DNA of 64,000 nucleotides from Bacillus changyiensis (GCF_027706145.1 NZ_JAQFWW010000005.1:168258-232257), one strand, 5' to 3'. Shown: positions 1-9,696, counted from the stretch's first letter. The notes: generated by a model from the sequence alone, not told the origin. Numbers and translations are program-made.

Positions 1-566
1 TTTTCTGCAGTGTCAAGCACATGTGTACATAGCAAAATCCCCTTCCCACTCCTTTGCTCTTCTTTCAGCATGTCCAAAAACAAGCGATTTGCAATCGGAT
101 CAAGTCCAATAAATGGCTCATCAATAATATACATATCCGGTTTCATTAAAAAGGCATGAATTAACATCAGTTTCTGCTGCATTCCCTTTGAAAAGGTTCC
201 AGGATATTCGTGAATCACCTGTTCGAGTGAAAATTGTTCAATGAGCTGATTTGCTCTACTATAAAAAGCAGACTCCTCTTCTTGTAAAAATGTGCCTAAA
301 GCTATGATGTGCTCCCAGAGTGTCAATTCATCGTAAAAACTCGGTTGTTCCGGTATGTATGCATATTTTGATGTTCCATTCCAGTAAATATTTCCTTTTA
401 CATGTTTTGTTAAACCGAGAATCGTCTTAATTGTTGTGCTTTTTCCAGCCCCATTTGGACCGATTAATCCGACTAACTCACCTTCCCCAACAGAAAATTG
501 AATATTTTCAATTGTTGGTTGTTCTTCATCATAACCTGCTTTTTCAATATGCACACAAAGTTTCAT
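1..566 (-). CDS. ythP: ABC transporter ATP-binding protein, EcsA-like (YthP), 3' end off window
   Basis: Read by hand from the minus strand; 188 codons are inside the window and the C-terminus lies past the left edge. The ATG at 566 follows a GGGGTGAT ribosome binding site. Walker A is GPNGAGKS, the signature region reads FSKGMQQK, and Walker B is MYIIDEPFIGLD, so this is a complete nucleotide-binding core. The short spacing and signature resemble the EcsA type, which pairs with an EcsB-like permease; the B. subtilis neighbour would be ythQ, off-window to the left. The exported substrate is unknown. It is divergent from the ytzE regulator, as in B. subtilis. Family assignment is firm; the symbol rests on synteny. 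Confidence 0.85.
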   Translation of the reverse strand, partial: MKLCVHIEKAGYDEEQPTIENIQFSVGEGELVGLIGPNGAGKSTTIKTILGLTKHVKGNIYWNGTSKYAYIPEQPSFYDELTLWEHIIALGTFLQEEESAFYSRANQLIEQFSLEQVIHEYPGTFSKGMQQKLMLIHAFLMKPDMYIIDEPFIGLDPIANRLFLDMLKEEQRSGKGILLCTHVLDTAE

Positions 567-816
567 CAAATATCACCCCAGTTATTATGTACGTATCTAT
601 GCGAAAGAAGTTCGGTTTCATTCGTCAGCTCTTTTTGATTTTCATTATTTCATACATTTGGTTACGTCTTTTTTCTGGATATTTATCTAGTAGATCGTGT
701 ATAATATTTATTGATCGTTTTATAGAAATACTTGTTTGTCGTCCATGCTGTATTTTGAAGTCGTAAGTAAGTTGTGGTAGTCAAGTCCATTCGATCATAT
801 GATAGGGAGTGGTTGT

Positions 817-1038
817 TTGAAACCTTCAACAAACCGTATGCTTACCAGAATCAAATCAGTCTACATGTTCATTCAAGAAAAGGGACTCGTTACAACCCAA
901 GAACTGGTTGATGAATTTGGCATTACACCAAGAACCATCCAGCGTGATCTGAATGTGTTAGCCTACAATGATTTAGTTCACAGCCCTTGCAGAGGCAAAT
1001 GGGAAACAACAAGAAAGAAAGTAAAGATCTCTTCATAA
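817..1038 (+). CDS. ytzE: Small DeoR-family HTH regulator (YtzE)
   Basis: A 73-residue protein that is almost entirely a DeoR-type winged helix-turn-helix: LVTTQELVDEFGITPRTIQR is the recognition region, followed by the wing. It lacks the C-terminal sugar-phosphate sensing domain of full DeoR proteins, so it may respond to nothing or work with a partner. The TTG at 817 is chosen over the ATG at 799 because GGGAGTGG lies just upstream of it and the protein then starts MKPSTNR as in B. subtilis YtzE. Divergent from ythP. Its target is unknown. Confidence 0.85.
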   Translation: MKPSTNRMLTRIKSVYMFIQEKGLVTTQELVDEFGITPRTIQRDLNVLAYNDLVHSPCRGKWETTRKKVKISS

Positions 1039-1124
1039 AAATATTCAGAAAAATAGAACATTAAATGAACATATGATATAAAGAAATTCGAAAACTGACT
1101 TTCACAAACGATTCTGATTCTTTC

Positions 1125-1158
1125 AGACACTCATTCCTCTGAGTGTCTTTTATTTTTT
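1125..1158 (+). terminator. Rho-independent terminator of ytzE
   Basis: A 9-bp stem (AGACACTCA with TGAGTGTCT) around a 6-nt loop, followed by a T-rich run. It lies 86 bases past the ytzE stop. Confidence 0.85.
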
Positions 1159-1342
1159 GTTCTGATGTGATGATGATACATTTCGACCTTAACAAGTTGC
1201 CAAGTCCTGAACTGTATGATAATCGAATGAAATATCGCAATTGTGGAAGACGATTTACCATTTTGTTTGTTTTTTGGAATGATCTCTCAAAATGATTAAA
1301 CTTCAGATTTTCATATCATACACGAATGCATAATAAATAAAA
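1159..1342. other. Intergenic sequence without a recognisable feature
   Basis: The stretch between the ytzE terminator and the murJ 3' region shows no ORF with a plausible ribosome binding site and no strong hairpin. The only open frame across it (66 codons, minus strand) has no start signal. Confidence 0.5.
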
Positions 1343-1413
1343 AGTCCCCTAGAAGTGAAAGCCAACACCCATGATTACTCATGAACGATTGAACGATCTA
1401 CTTAAAGAGGACT
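1343..1413 (-). terminator. Possible terminator of murJ
   Basis: On the minus strand, just after the murJ stop, AGTCC(T)CT...AGT pairs with ACT...AG(G)GGACT and is followed by TTTTTATTTATT. The stem is imperfect and the loop is long, so this is tentative. Confidence 0.4.
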
Positions 1414-1419
1414 AAATCA

Positions 1420-3048
1420 CTAATTAGCCTTTCTCTTGAAAAAGCGGTTTAACCGCTGACCAAATATTTTTCCTAATAATTTTAAACGGTAGGCGAGATA
1501 TAGATAAACACTACCGCCGATCACAGATGTCACCAATATGATGATAGCAGAACGAATTCGTCCGCCCTCATATGAAATAAAGAAACTAAGAAGCCATTGA
1601 ACACTCATGACGACGGCACCCATGATGAAAGTCAGGATAACCATCAACAAAAATCTTTTAAATAGCATTCGATAAGAATAGCCGGCGTGTCGCTTGATCA
1701 TAATGAATCCATATAATAAAGACACTGAATAGCCAATAGCAGTCGCCAGAATTGAGCCGCTTCCCTGAAATAGCTTGATCAAGGGAATATTTAAAGAAAG
1801 TTTGAGGATGATCCCAAGCATCAGACTGACAACTGCAAACTTCTGCTTATTAATGCCTTGCAAGATCGCCGCATTCACTGTAAAAAGAGAAAACAACAGC
1901 GCGACCGGCGCATACCAGAATAAGATGTCTTCTCCCAATTGTGGGTGCAGACTCTCCGATCCATAAAAGAATGTGTATGCTGGTCCTGAAAGAAACGACA
2001 TTCCGAAAGAAGCTGGAAGGACAATAAAGAGAATGATCAACATCGCTTGGTCAATCTGTCTCTTTAAACCATCAAAATTTTTACTCGTGAAATTCTCAGT
2101 AATGGCCGGAATCAAAGTTAACCCGAAAGCTGTCGCAAGAGAGACCGGAATCATTACAAGCTTTGGTACATAAAGCGTGACAATCGCCAATAAATCTTGG
2201 CTGATATTTCCATAACCCGCTCCAATCATTGCTTTATTAAATGTGTTTGTATCAATGTACTGATAGAGCGGTATGGCTAGTCCAACGAACACATAAGGGG
2301 CAGCATAGCTAAACAGTTCTTTAAACATTTCCTTATATGTAATGTTTGCCGATGGAACTAGGTTGGGCTGCATCGAAAGTAATTGATCTTTTCTTTTTTG
2401 CCAATAGAAATAAAGGATAAACAAACCGGCAAAAGCGCCGATTAAAGCAGCAAAAGTTGCATAACCAATCGCTATTACAAGACCGCCATTAAAAACTTTG
2501 AGGGTTAAATATGTCGCAGTTAGGAGAAAGATGATTCTCGCAATTTGTTCAATAACTTGTGAAACAGCTGTCGGCTCCATCATTTGATGGCCTTGGAAAA
2601 ACCCTCTCACTAGACTTAAAATCGGTACAACCAATAAAGCAAGACTTACCATACGAATGACGTAGACAACATGCTCGATTGTCACCCCATTGTTTTCTGT
2701 TGCACCGAGGGCTGCTTCCGCAAAGAACGGTGCAGACATATAAAGAAGTGAAAAAGCAATGATTCCTGTGACAAGCATGACCGACATTCCCGCACGCAGC
2801 ATCTTTCTTGTTGTTTCATAATCCCCTATCGAATTATATTTTGAAACAAATTTTGACACGGCTGCTGGAAAACCCATCGTTGCAATGCTTAAAAAAATTG
2901 TATATTGGTTATAACCGTACTGGAACAGGGCACCGCCTGTCGCACCAACCATAGCTCCGAATGGAATTAAGTAAATCATTCCGAGGACCCTTGAAATGTA
3001 GGTACCAAGCGTTAATATAAATGTGCCTCTTAACAGTTTGCTTGACAT
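1420..3048 (-). CDS. murJ: Lipid II flippase MurJ (YtgP), MOP superfamily
   Basis: A 542-residue polytopic protein with about 14 hydrophobic segments. The N-terminus (LLRGTFILTLGTYISRVLG) and the GFPAAVSKFVSKYN segment are typical of YtgP, the B. subtilis MurJ that moves lipid II across the membrane for peptidoglycan synthesis. The start at 3048 (MSSKLLRG) is preferred over the upstream ATG at 3063: GGTGA lies 8 bases before it and the N-terminus then matches YtgP. The gene is monocistronic and divergent from ytfP. A SpoVB-type sporulation paralogue is the alternative, but synteny with ytzE and ytfP supports MurJ. Lipid II is also the likely target of the lanthipeptide encoded about 15 kb away. 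Confidence 0.9.
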   Translation of the reverse strand: MSSKLLRGTFILTLGTYISRVLGMIYLIPFGAMVGATGGALFQYGYNQYTIFLSIATMGFPAAVSKFVSKYNSIGDYETTRKMLRAGMSVMLVTGIIAFSLLYMSAPFFAEAALGATENNGVTIEHVVYVIRMVSLALLVVPILSLVRGFFQGHQMMEPTAVSQVIEQIARIIFLLTATYLTLKVFNGGLVIAIGYATFAALIGAFAGLFILYFYWQKRKDQLLSMQPNLVPSANITYKEMFKELFSYAAPYVFVGLAIPLYQYIDTNTFNKAMIGAGYGNISQDLLAIVTLYVPKLVMIPVSLATAFGLTLIPAITENFTSKNFDGLKRQIDQAMLIILFIVLPASFGMSFLSGPAYTFFYGSESLHPQLGEDILFWYAPVALLFSLFTVNAAILQGINKQKFAVVSLMLGIILKLSLNIPLIKLFQGSGSILATAIGYSVSLLYGFIMIKRHAGYSYRMLFKRFLLMVILTFIMGAVVMSVQWLLSFFISYEGGRIRSAIIILVTSVIGGSVYLYLAYRLKLLGKIFGQRLNRFFKRKAN

Positions 3049-3259
3049 GTTCCTAATCACCATTTTTCTTCTGTAGATTCAACTTTTCTATTTTAACATA
3101 CAGATGTCTTACCTAGGTAATAATAACATGGCTAAATTTTAACAGAATTTTCTTCAGAAGGTGTCATTCTTTCGTTATAATATAAAAATAAACACAGAAA
3201 TTTGTGTAGTTGCCTGTCATTTTTTGCAGGCCTGAAACCCAGGAAAGTTGAGGATATAT

Positions 3260-4537
3260 ATGAAACATTATGATGTAATCGTCATCGGCGGAGGTCCGGC
3301 TGGTCTTATGGCTGCGATTGCAGCCGGTGAACGCAGAGCGAACGTTTTGCTCATTGACAAAGGAAACAAACTCGGACGCAAACTTGCGATCTCAGGTGGT
3401 GGACGCTGCAATGTCACCAACCGGCTACCGATTGATGAACTGATACGCCATATCCCTGGAAATGGTCGATTTTTATATAGCGCATTTTCTGAATTTAATA
3501 ATGAAGACATTATTAAATTTTTTGAACGTCTCGGTGTCAAACTGAAAGAAGAAGACCATGGAAGGATGTTTCCTGTTTCAGATAAAGCTCAAAATGTAGT
3601 AGATGCACTGATGATACGTCTTGAACAGCTGAATGTGGAAATCCGCACGAATGAAAAAGTGAAATCCGTTTTATATGATGAGGATAAGGTGTTCGGTATT
3701 GTGACAAACAATGAGGAAAAGCTCCATACTCATGCTGTTGTGGTGGCGGTTGGTGGAAAAAGTGTACCACATACCGGATCAACCGGGGATGGTTATGAAT
3801 GGGCAGAGCAAGCTGGACATAGGATTACAGAACTCTTTCCAACAGAGGTTCCTATTACATCAGATGAACCTTTTATCAAACAAAAAACATTGCAAGGTCT
3901 ATCTTTAAGAGATGTCGCCTTAAGTGTGTTAAATAAAAAAGGCAAACCGATGATCACACATCAGATGGACATGATTTTTACGCATTTTGGCTTATCAGGC
4001 CCTGCTGTATTACGATGCAGTCAATTTGTCGTAAAAGAATTAAAAAAACAAGACAAAGTAAAGATAAAGCTTGATTTATTTCCTAACATCAATCAAGAAC
4101 AACTTTTCCAACAGATGCAAAAACAATTGAAAGATGCTCCGAAAAAAACACTGAAAAATGTGCTTAAATCTTGGATGCAGGAAAGATATTTATTGTTTCT
4201 TTTTGAACGAAATCAAATCGATCCTTCGGAAACGTATTCTACTCTTTCAAAAGAACAGTTCCGCACATTCGTCAATGACTGTAAAGAATTGACCATTAGT
4301 GTAAATGGCACGCTTTCACTTGAAAAGGCATTTATAACAGGCGGGGGTGTGTCGGTTAAAGAAATCGATCCGAAAAAAATGGCATCGAAAAAGAAGCAAG
4401 GACTTTATTTTTGCGGAGAAATTCTCGATATTCACGGATATACAGGTGGATATAATATTACATCTGCTCTTGTCACAGGACGTCTTGCCGGCTTAAATGC
4501 GGGGGAATATTCACTTTTAGAGAGAAGTAACAAGTGA
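3260..4537 (+). CDS. ytfP: FAD-dependent NAD(P)/flavoprotein oxidoreductase YtfP (HI0933/BaiN family)
   Basis: A 425-residue flavoprotein. A dinucleotide-binding Rossmann motif ([17 protein letters not shown]) is at the N-terminus, followed by [16 protein letters not shown], the signature of the HI0933/YhiN family. The C-terminal FAD contact region reads [19 protein letters not shown]. The family is often annotated as an NAD(P)/FAD-dependent oxidoreductase; the physiological substrate is not known. The ATG at 3260 has GAGG six bases upstream and beats the in-frame TTG at 3248. It is followed by a strong terminator and is divergent from murJ. Length and motifs are complete. Confidence 0.92.
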   Translation: MKHYDVIVIGGGPAGLMAAIAAGERRANVLLIDKGNKLGRKLAISGGGRCNVTNRLPIDELIRHIPGNGRFLYSAFSEFNNEDIIKFFERLGVKLKEEDHGRMFPVSDKAQNVVDALMIRLEQLNVEIRTNEKVKSVLYDEDKVFGIVTNNEEKLHTHAVVVAVGGKSVPHTGSTGDGYEWAEQAGHRITELFPTEVPITSDEPFIKQKTLQGLSLRDVALSVLNKKGKPMITHQMDMIFTHFGLSGPAVLRCSQFVVKELKKQDKVKIKLDLFPNINQEQLFQQMQKQLKDAPKKTLKNVLKSWMQERYLLFLFERNQIDPSETYSTLSKEQFRTFVNDCKELTISVNGTLSLEKAFITGGGVSVKEIDPKKMASKKKQGLYFCGEILDIHGYTGGYNITSALVTGRLAGLNAGEYSLLERSNK

Positions 4538-4569
4538 TCATTTAGTAATGGAAGTGGAAACATTGCCGG

Positions 4570-4613
4570 AAAAGCTCCCGAACATGCTCGGGAGCTTTTC
4601 TGCTTATTTTTTT
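4570..4613 (+). terminator. Rho-independent terminator of ytfP
   Basis: A 12-bp stem (AAAAGCTCCCGA with TCGGGAGCTTTT) around ACATGC, then a T-rich tail. Confidence 0.9.
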
Positions 4614-4674
4614 AGAAAAGACGATTAGGAACTTGCATTTTTGACAATTTACGGACAACCCAAGTAATCTTTTA

Positions 4675-4703
4675 TTTACAAATTATCAATAAAATGGTAA
4701 TAA
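4675..4703 (+). promoter_or_regulatory. Probable sigma-A promoter of the secreted NTF2-like gene
   Basis: TTTACA and TAATAA are separated by 17 bases, ending 35 bases before the TTG start at 4739. Confidence 0.5.
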
Positions 4704-4738
4704 TAGAGTGTGATAAAAATGTATGGGAGTGATATTGT

Positions 4739-5572
4739 TTGAAAAAGCTATTTCCTCGTATTGCGATTTTACTAGTCTTTGTTTTAGGGATGTTTACTGT
4801 AGCACCCCCTGGTTCTTCAGCGATTTCTAAAAATATGAAGCCCACACCAAAGTTATTTCTTGAAGATTATCTTGATGCTGTTAAACATCAAGATCTTGAG
4901 AAAATGATGAACAATATTGTCGATGAAAGACAATTGACAATTGACGACTATTTGGAAATCATGAGCAGGGACAAGCTAAATAGCTATGAGATTGTCAATG
5001 CAAAAAAAGTAGATGAAGAGCATCATTATTTCGTTGTAAGAGGATCTTATGACAGCGGATTAGTTTGCGAAACTCCAGTCGAAGTGAAGAAATTAAATTC
5101 TGAATGGAAAGTAGTTGTCAACTCCAATACATTAACAAGTGATGACAACAAGATCATCAAACAAGGAAATGATCAATATGTCAACAAACCAAATGTCAGC
5201 AACGCTCTAAACCGGCAAAAAATGAAGCCTGCTGATGTAATCATGTGGTGGAATTATTCCCGTAAATTTGGTGGAATTACCTTTTATTCCGATACAACAT
5301 TTAGTGTTCCACATCAAAAACATTTAATTCTAGCTATCGATCGTCAAGGGGCTACTGGTTTTGCAAAAAGTGTTGGTATCACTTACGCTGTCGTGCAAAA
5401 AGGTTTTTTTGGAGATAAGGTTTGGGGCAAAAAATATGTACGCGGCAGTGTTGTCATGGGCAAAAGATTTAGAATAAATGGAAAGAGTAAGACATTTAAA
5501 GGGGCTCACTTGAGATTCACTCCTAACTTTAAAGGGGGTATATATCATACTACTGGTGCAGTAGATTGGTAG
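4739..5572 (+). CDS. Secreted protein with N-terminal NTF2-like domain, unknown function
   Basis: A 277-residue protein. Residues 1-28 are a Sec signal peptide (KK, hydrophobic core, then GSSA cleavage context). Residues 37-130 (LFLEDYLDAVKHQDLEKMMN onward) look like an NTF2/SnoaL-like fold of the kind found in many secreted Bacillus proteins. The C-terminal half is rich in Gly, Tyr and aromatic residues (FGGITFYSD, GFFGDKVWGKKY) and I do not recognise it. TTG start with GGGAG about nine bases upstream. Monocistronic between ytfP and cse60, where I do not recall a B. subtilis counterpart, so it is probably accessory. No enzymatic motif is visible. Confidence 0.75.
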   Translation: MKKLFPRIAILLVFVLGMFTVAPPGSSAISKNMKPTPKLFLEDYLDAVKHQDLEKMMNNIVDERQLTIDDYLEIMSRDKLNSYEIVNAKKVDEEHHYFVVRGSYDSGLVCETPVEVKKLNSEWKVVVNSNTLTSDDNKIIKQGNDQYVNKPNVSNALNRQKMKPADVIMWWNYSRKFGGITFYSDTTFSVPHQKHLILAIDRQGATGFAKSVGITYAVVQKGFFGDKVWGKKYVRGSVVMGKRFRINGKSKTFKGAHLRFTPNFKGGIYHTTGAVDW

Positions 5573-5676
5573 GTTCATCCTATTCCATTTTTAAATGGAC
5601 TCGTCCGAAAAGCGCACACTTGTTAGAAGTCATGATTCAAGATTGCTGATATACCAGCGTTTGTTAAACGTGAAAA

Positions 5677-5716
5677 GGGCGTCCAATAGTTAAAAAAACA
5701 ATTTATTGGACAGCCC
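5677..5716 (-). terminator. Terminator of cse60 (GTCCAATA hairpin)
   Basis: On the minus strand GGGC-TGTCCAATA pairs with TATTGGAC-GCCC, followed by TTTTCACG. It ends 19 bases past the cse60 stop. The arm is close in sequence to the leuS terminator at 6811. Confidence 0.7.
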
Positions 5717-5734
5717 TGTCGTTTCAGACCAAGT

Positions 5735-5917
5735 TTATGTTCTGTACAAAATCAGTGCCGAAAAACAATAAAGCTGTTCACCTTGAGGATCGCATGCGGC
5801 AGATACGTCATATTTTATCTCAACCAGTTGGTCTTCAGACAGCTTTTTTAAAAATTCGTTTATCTCATGCTGCAAATCTTTTTCATGTTCTTCATCAAAT
5901 ACGGCAACTTTCAGCAT
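5735..5917 (-). CDS. cse60: Sporulation protein of the Cse60 family
   Basis: A 60-residue acidic protein: MLKVAVFDEEHEKDLQHEIN followed by an amphipathic segment and LYCFSALILYR. This pattern matches the Cse60 (YteV) family of sigma-E-controlled sporulation proteins; the biochemical role is not known. A strong ribosome binding site (AAGGAGAG) lies seven bases before the ATG. The upstream sequence contains a sigma-E-like promoter, agreeing with expression in the mother cell. Symbol from family resemblance and position. Confidence 0.8.
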   Translation of the reverse strand: MLKVAVFDEEHEKDLQHEINEFLKKLSEDQLVEIKYDVSAACDPQGEQLYCFSALILYRT

Positions 5918-5938
5918 ACGCTCTCTCCTTTCTATATA

Positions 5939-5968
5939 AAAGGTATGCCAAGACCGTCAAAATTATGA
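5939..5968 (-). promoter_or_regulatory. Putative sigma-E promoter of cse60
   Basis: On the minus strand TCATAATT (sigma-E -35 consensus close to KCATATT) and CATACCTT (-10 consensus CATACANT) are separated by 13 bases. It lies about 25-30 bases before the cse60 start. A TTGACG inside the spacer has no matching sigma-A -10. Confidence 0.65.
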
Positions 5969-6011
5969 TTTTACGCCATATTTGATGTTTCTTGTATAGC
6001 TGGCTTTGTTC

Positions 6012-6326
6012 TTATTTTGTTTTAGGCTTTGTATCACCGGTCCATTCAATCATACCACCGATCATATTCGCAACATCAAATCCTTTGTTTTGTAAATAAA
6101 TACAAACATTTTCACTGCGTCTCCCGGAGCGACAGACGAAAATATAGGACTGATTCTTTTGAAAAAAGTCGAGTTTTTCTGGAATATCCCCCATCTTGAT
6201 ATGTATTGCTTCCGGTATCATCCCTTCAACAACTTCTTCATCTTCTCTAACATCAATAATGTTAAGCGTTTCTCCTTTTGAAAGCTGTTTTTTCAATTGA
6301 TCAGGTGTAATTTCTTTTACAGTCAT
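6012..6326 (-). CDS. ytwF: Rhodanese-like single-domain protein (YtwF)
   Basis: A 104-residue cytoplasmic rhodanese domain. The CDC25-like active-site loop is VCRSGRRS, with the catalytic cysteine likely able to carry a persulfide; IIDVREDEEV and IGGMIEWTGDT are the usual flanking motifs. The partner and sulfur acceptor are unknown. The ATG at 6326 is preferred to that at 6341 because GGGAGATGG lies seven bases before it. It follows the YtvB-like membrane gene by 33 bases and is probably co-transcribed with it. Confidence 0.85.
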   Translation of the reverse strand: MTVKEITPDQLKKQLSKGETLNIIDVREDEEVVEGMIPEAIHIKMGDIPEKLDFFQKNQSYIFVCRSGRRSENVCIYLQNKGFDVANMIGGMIEWTGDTKPKTK

Positions 6327-6359
6327 GTTTCCATCTCCCATGCAATAGTTGATTAAAGC

Positions 6360-6659
6360 TCATACTTGAAGCCAAAAATGAGTTACAACGACGAGGATAA
6401 TTAAATAAACACAAGCGAATAAGCGATAAACCCCCTTTTTTTCACATAAAGGCGGATTGATTAATGTAAGGATTACCGTCGGTGCGTATAATACAAGAAG
6501 GAAATATTTATATTCGATAAACAACATACATACAGAAAGAAGAAGCGAAATATAGAAAACTGGAATAAACGATATCCCTATCTTTTCATTTGATTTTCTT
6601 TCAGGTTCTTCTTCAATATTTTCAAGTAGCTGATCTATTTGTTTTTGATGATAAAGCAT
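6360..6659 (-). CDS. ytvB: Small membrane protein, YtvB-like
   Basis: A 99-residue protein with a charged N-terminus (about 30 residues, rich in Glu and Lys) and three or four hydrophobic segments. It has no catalytic motif. GGGGGAG lies before the ATG at 6659. It lies between leuS and ytwF, the position of ytvB in B. subtilis, but the sequence is too short and hydrophobic for certainty. Function unknown. Confidence 0.65.
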   Translation of the reverse strand: MLYHQKQIDQLLENIEEEPERKSNEKIGISFIPVFYISLLLSVCMLFIEYKYFLLVLYAPTVILTLINPPLCEKKGVYRLFACVYLIILVVVTHFWLQV

Positions 6660-6810
6660 CAAAAACTCCCCCTTAAATATATAAAATCTTCAAAAACTAG
6701 TTTCATTTTAACAAAAAGAGGGTGCCAATTAAACGGCTTTATAGATCACACTACGCTAAAACATAATATGCCTAATATAAAGGCAAATCATCATATATCA
6801 GCGTTAATTT

Positions 6811-6852
6811 AAAAAGGCGTCCAATCATCAAAAAAGACGATTGGACAGCCCT
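6811..6852 (-). terminator. Terminator of leuS (GTCCAAT hairpin)
   Basis: On the minus strand TGTCCAATCGTC pairs with GATGATTGGAC, followed by GCCTTTTTAAAT. It starts 7 bases past the leuS stop. Confidence 0.8.
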
Positions 6853-6858
6853 ATTCTG

Positions 6859-9273
6859 TTAATTCGCGACAATATTCACCAGTTTACCTGGAACAGCAAT
6901 CACTTTTCTGATTGTCTTTCCTTCCAATTGTTCTTTGACTTTATCATTGTTTTTGGCCAGTTCTTCAAGCTGTTCTTTACTTGAATCTGCTGGTACATTT
7001 AATTTCGCTTTCACTTTACCGTTTAGTTGAACGACAATTTCAATTTCATCATCAACAAGTTTTTCTTCATCATAGACAGGCCATGCTTCATATGTGATCG
7101 TGTCCTCATGCCCGAGACGACTCCACAGCTCTTCAGCTAAATGTGGTGCGACAGGAGAGAGCAATTTCACAAAGCCTTCCATATATTCTTTCGGAAGCGC
7201 CTCAGCTTTATAAGCTTCATTAATAAACACCATCAGTTGGGAAATCGCTGTATTAAACCGCAAGCCTTCGAAATCATCTGTCACTTTCATGACTGTTTCA
7301 TGGTAAACACGTTCAAGCGTTTTTCCTGCTCCGTCTACCATCTTCACGTTTAATTGATTATTGTCATCAATAAACAAGCGCCAGACACGATCAAGGAAGC
7401 GACGGGCTCCATCAAGTCCTGTCGTTGACCAGGCAATTGATGCATCAAGCGGTCCCATGAACATTTCATAAAGACGAAGTGTATCTGCTCCATGTGTTTC
7501 AACAATTTCATCTGGATTGACAACATTGCCTTTGGATTTGCTCATTTTTTCATTGTTTTCCCCAAGAATCATGCCTTGGTTAAAAAGCTGTTGAAACGGT
7601 TCTTTTGTTGGCACGACACCGATATCATACAGGAATTTATGCCAGAAGCGCGCATATAATAAATGTAGAACGGCATGTTCAGCACCACCGATATACATAT
7701 CAACAGGAAGCCATTCCTTTAATTTTTCAGCTGATGCTAGCTCTTGTTGATTGTTCGGATCGATATAACGCAAGAAATACCAGCAACTTCCAGCCCACTG
7801 TGGCATTGTGTTTGTTTCCCGGCGACCTTTCTTGCCTGTGTTAGGGTCTGTCACTTCAACCCATTCTTTGATATTGGCAAGTGGAGACTCTCCAGTACCG
7901 CTTGGTTTAATTTCGGTCGTTTTTGGCAGAACGAGTGGCAACTCTTGCTCAGGAACTGCAGTTGATGTACCGTCTTCCCAATGAATGATCGGAATTGGCT
8001 CACCCCAATAACGTTGACGACTGAAAAGCCAATCGCGAAGGCGATACGTTACTTTTTTCTCACCTTTTCCGTTGTCATGAAGCCACTGACACATTTTCTC
8101 AATCGCAGATGCTTGCTGAAGTCCATTTAAAAAATCGGAATGGATATGCTCGCCATCTCCTGTATACGCTTCTTTTTCAACATCTCCGCCTTTAACGACT
8201 TCTTGAATCGGCAAATTGAAAGTTGTCGCAAATTCATAATCTCGTTCATCATGGGCTGGAACTGCCATCACCGCTCCAGTTCCATATGAAGCTAAAACAT
8301 AATCGGCAATCCAAACCGGAATTTTTTCTTCAGTTACCGGATGGATCGCATAAGCTCCTGTGAATACACCTGTTTTTGTTTTCGCAAGATCCGTTCGTTC
8401 CAGATCACTTTTTGACTGAACCTCAGCAATATATGCATTGACAGCCTCTTTTTGTTCAGCCGTCGTTATTTTTTGAACTAACTCATGTTCAGGGGCAAGA
8501 ACAGTGTATGTTGCACCAAACAACGTATCAGGTCGTGTTGTAAATACTGTAAATGTTTCATCTTGACCATCAATTTTAAAGTGAACATGTGCACCTTCTG
8601 AACGCCCGATCCAATTGCGCTGCATTTCTTTAATACTTTCAGGCCAGTCAAGTTCTTCAAGATCTTCGAGAAGCCGATCAGCATACGCAGTAATTTTTAA
8701 CATCCACTGTTTCATCGGACGTCTTTCTACAGGATGGCCGCCACGTTCACTTTTTCCATCGATAACTTCTTCATTGGCAAGAACTGTACCAAGTGCTGGA
8801 CACCAGTTCACAGGTACTTCATCCACATATGCAAGACCTTTTTCATAAAGCTTTAAGAAAATCCACTGTGTCCATTTATAATAGTCAGGATCTGTTGTAT
8901 TCACTTCTCTGTCCCAGTCATATGAGAAACCGAGCGCTCTAATCTGGCGGCGGAAATTATCGATATTCTGCTTCGTAAAAACAGCAGGGTCATTTCCCGT
9001 ATCAAGCGCGTATTGTTCAGCTGGAAGGCCAAATGCATCCCAGCCCATCGGGTGTAAAACATCATATCCTTGCATCCGTCTCATCCGCGAAAGGATGTCT
9101 GTCGCTGTATAGCCTTCAGGATGGCCGACATGCAGGCCTGCTCCTGATGGATATGGAAACATGTCTAATGCATAAAACTTCGGTTTAGATGGATCTTCAA
9201 GCACTGCAAATGTTTTGTGATTTAGCCAATAGTCTTGCCACTTTTTTTCGATTTTTTGATGATCAAAGCTCAA
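6859..9273 (-). CDS. leuS: Leucyl-tRNA synthetase
   Basis: An 804-residue class I aminoacyl-tRNA synthetase, the usual length for Bacillus LeuRS. The HIGH-type motif is [12 protein letters not shown] near residue 45 and the KMSKS motif is [11 protein letters not shown] near residue 575. The CP1 editing domain is present (TTRPDTLFG and the aspartate-bearing [13 protein letters not shown]). The C-terminal anticodon-binding and LeuRS tail ([17 protein letters not shown]) is intact. It charges tRNA-Leu and hydrolyses mischarged products. TTG start with AAGGAGG upstream. Expression is controlled by the T-box leader at 9345-9640. Confidence 0.98.
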   Translation of the reverse strand: MSFDHQKIEKKWQDYWLNHKTFAVLEDPSKPKFYALDMFPYPSGAGLHVGHPEGYTATDILSRMRRMQGYDVLHPMGWDAFGLPAEQYALDTGNDPAVFTKQNIDNFRRQIRALGFSYDWDREVNTTDPDYYKWTQWIFLKLYEKGLAYVDEVPVNWCPALGTVLANEEVIDGKSERGGHPVERRPMKQWMLKITAYADRLLEDLEELDWPESIKEMQRNWIGRSEGAHVHFKIDGQDETFTVFTTRPDTLFGATYTVLAPEHELVQKITTAEQKEAVNAYIAEVQSKSDLERTDLAKTKTGVFTGAYAIHPVTEEKIPVWIADYVLASYGTGAVMAVPAHDERDYEFATTFNLPIQEVVKGGDVEKEAYTGDGEHIHSDFLNGLQQASAIEKMCQWLHDNGKGEKKVTYRLRDWLFSRQRYWGEPIPIIHWEDGTSTAVPEQELPLVLPKTTEIKPSGTGESPLANIKEWVEVTDPNTGKKGRRETNTMPQWAGSCWYFLRYIDPNNQQELASAEKLKEWLPVDMYIGGAEHAVLHLLYARFWHKFLYDIGVVPTKEPFQQLFNQGMILGENNEKMSKSKGNVVNPDEIVETHGADTLRLYEMFMGPLDASIAWSTTGLDGARRFLDRVWRLFIDDNNQLNVKMVDGAGKTLERVYHETVMKVTDDFEGLRFNTAISQLMVFINEAYKAEALPKEYMEGFVKLLSPVAPHLAEELWSRLGHEDTITYEAWPVYDEEKLVDDEIEIVVQLNGKVKAKLNVPADSSKEQLEELAKNNDKVKEQLEGKTIRKVIAVPGKLVNIVAN

Positions 9274-9344
9274 TTGTAAAAACCTCCTTTAAAATGCTTA
9301 CGGCTGTTTGTGTTCAAGTTTTGACAAGACTGGCACTGCTATAT

Positions 9345-9645
9345 TCAGATTATTCTAAAAACAAAAAAATTCTCTCATCCCTAGAAAGGGACGAGAGATT
9401 TATTTTCCCGCGGTACCACCCTTGTTAGTGTGTCATTTACACACTCACTTGATATCTTTAACGCAGATATGCGGCAGTGGCTCTTCACCGCTGCAACTCA
9501 GAGGCGAGTTCAGAAGCTCATTTGATTGACTTTCACCAGCCGTCAACTCTCTTTGACAAAATAGGCTTCTTACTACTCCTCTTCACTGTTCTTGCCGTAA
9601 CTGTAATCTTATTTGTATTTTATAGAATTCTGTTCATAAGTGCAA
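9345..9645 (-). promoter_or_regulatory. T-box riboswitch and promoter of leuS
   Basis: The minus strand carries the T-box sequence GGGTGGTACCGCGG (9407-9420) and an upstream stem I with GAGGAGTAGTAA and AGTTGACGG. A CTC leucine codon sits in GAACTCGCC (codon at 9506-9508), as expected for the specifier loop of a leuS leader. A terminator (CTCTCGTCCC...GGGATGAGAG then a T run, 9363-9397) lies just before leuS. A promoter, TTGCAC (9640-9645) with TAAAAT 17 bases on, starts the leader. Uncharged tRNA-Leu should favour the antiterminator. Confidence 0.92.
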
Positions 9646-9696
9646 GCAGGTTTGTATACAATGGGAATATGCTGAAAAAGGGTAAGTGTGAGGATC

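Noticed and set aside
431..766. 111-codon plus-strand frame
   Set aside because: It overlaps ythP antisense, which has Walker A, signature and Walker B motifs.
1061..1261. 66-codon minus-strand frame downstream of ytzE
   Set aside because: It crosses the ytzE terminator and has no start signal.
3179..3247. Possible riboswitch before ytfP (GCCTG...CAGGC hairpin)
   Set aside because: The hairpin is short, no known riboswitch core is visible and there is no terminator or sequestered ribosome binding site.
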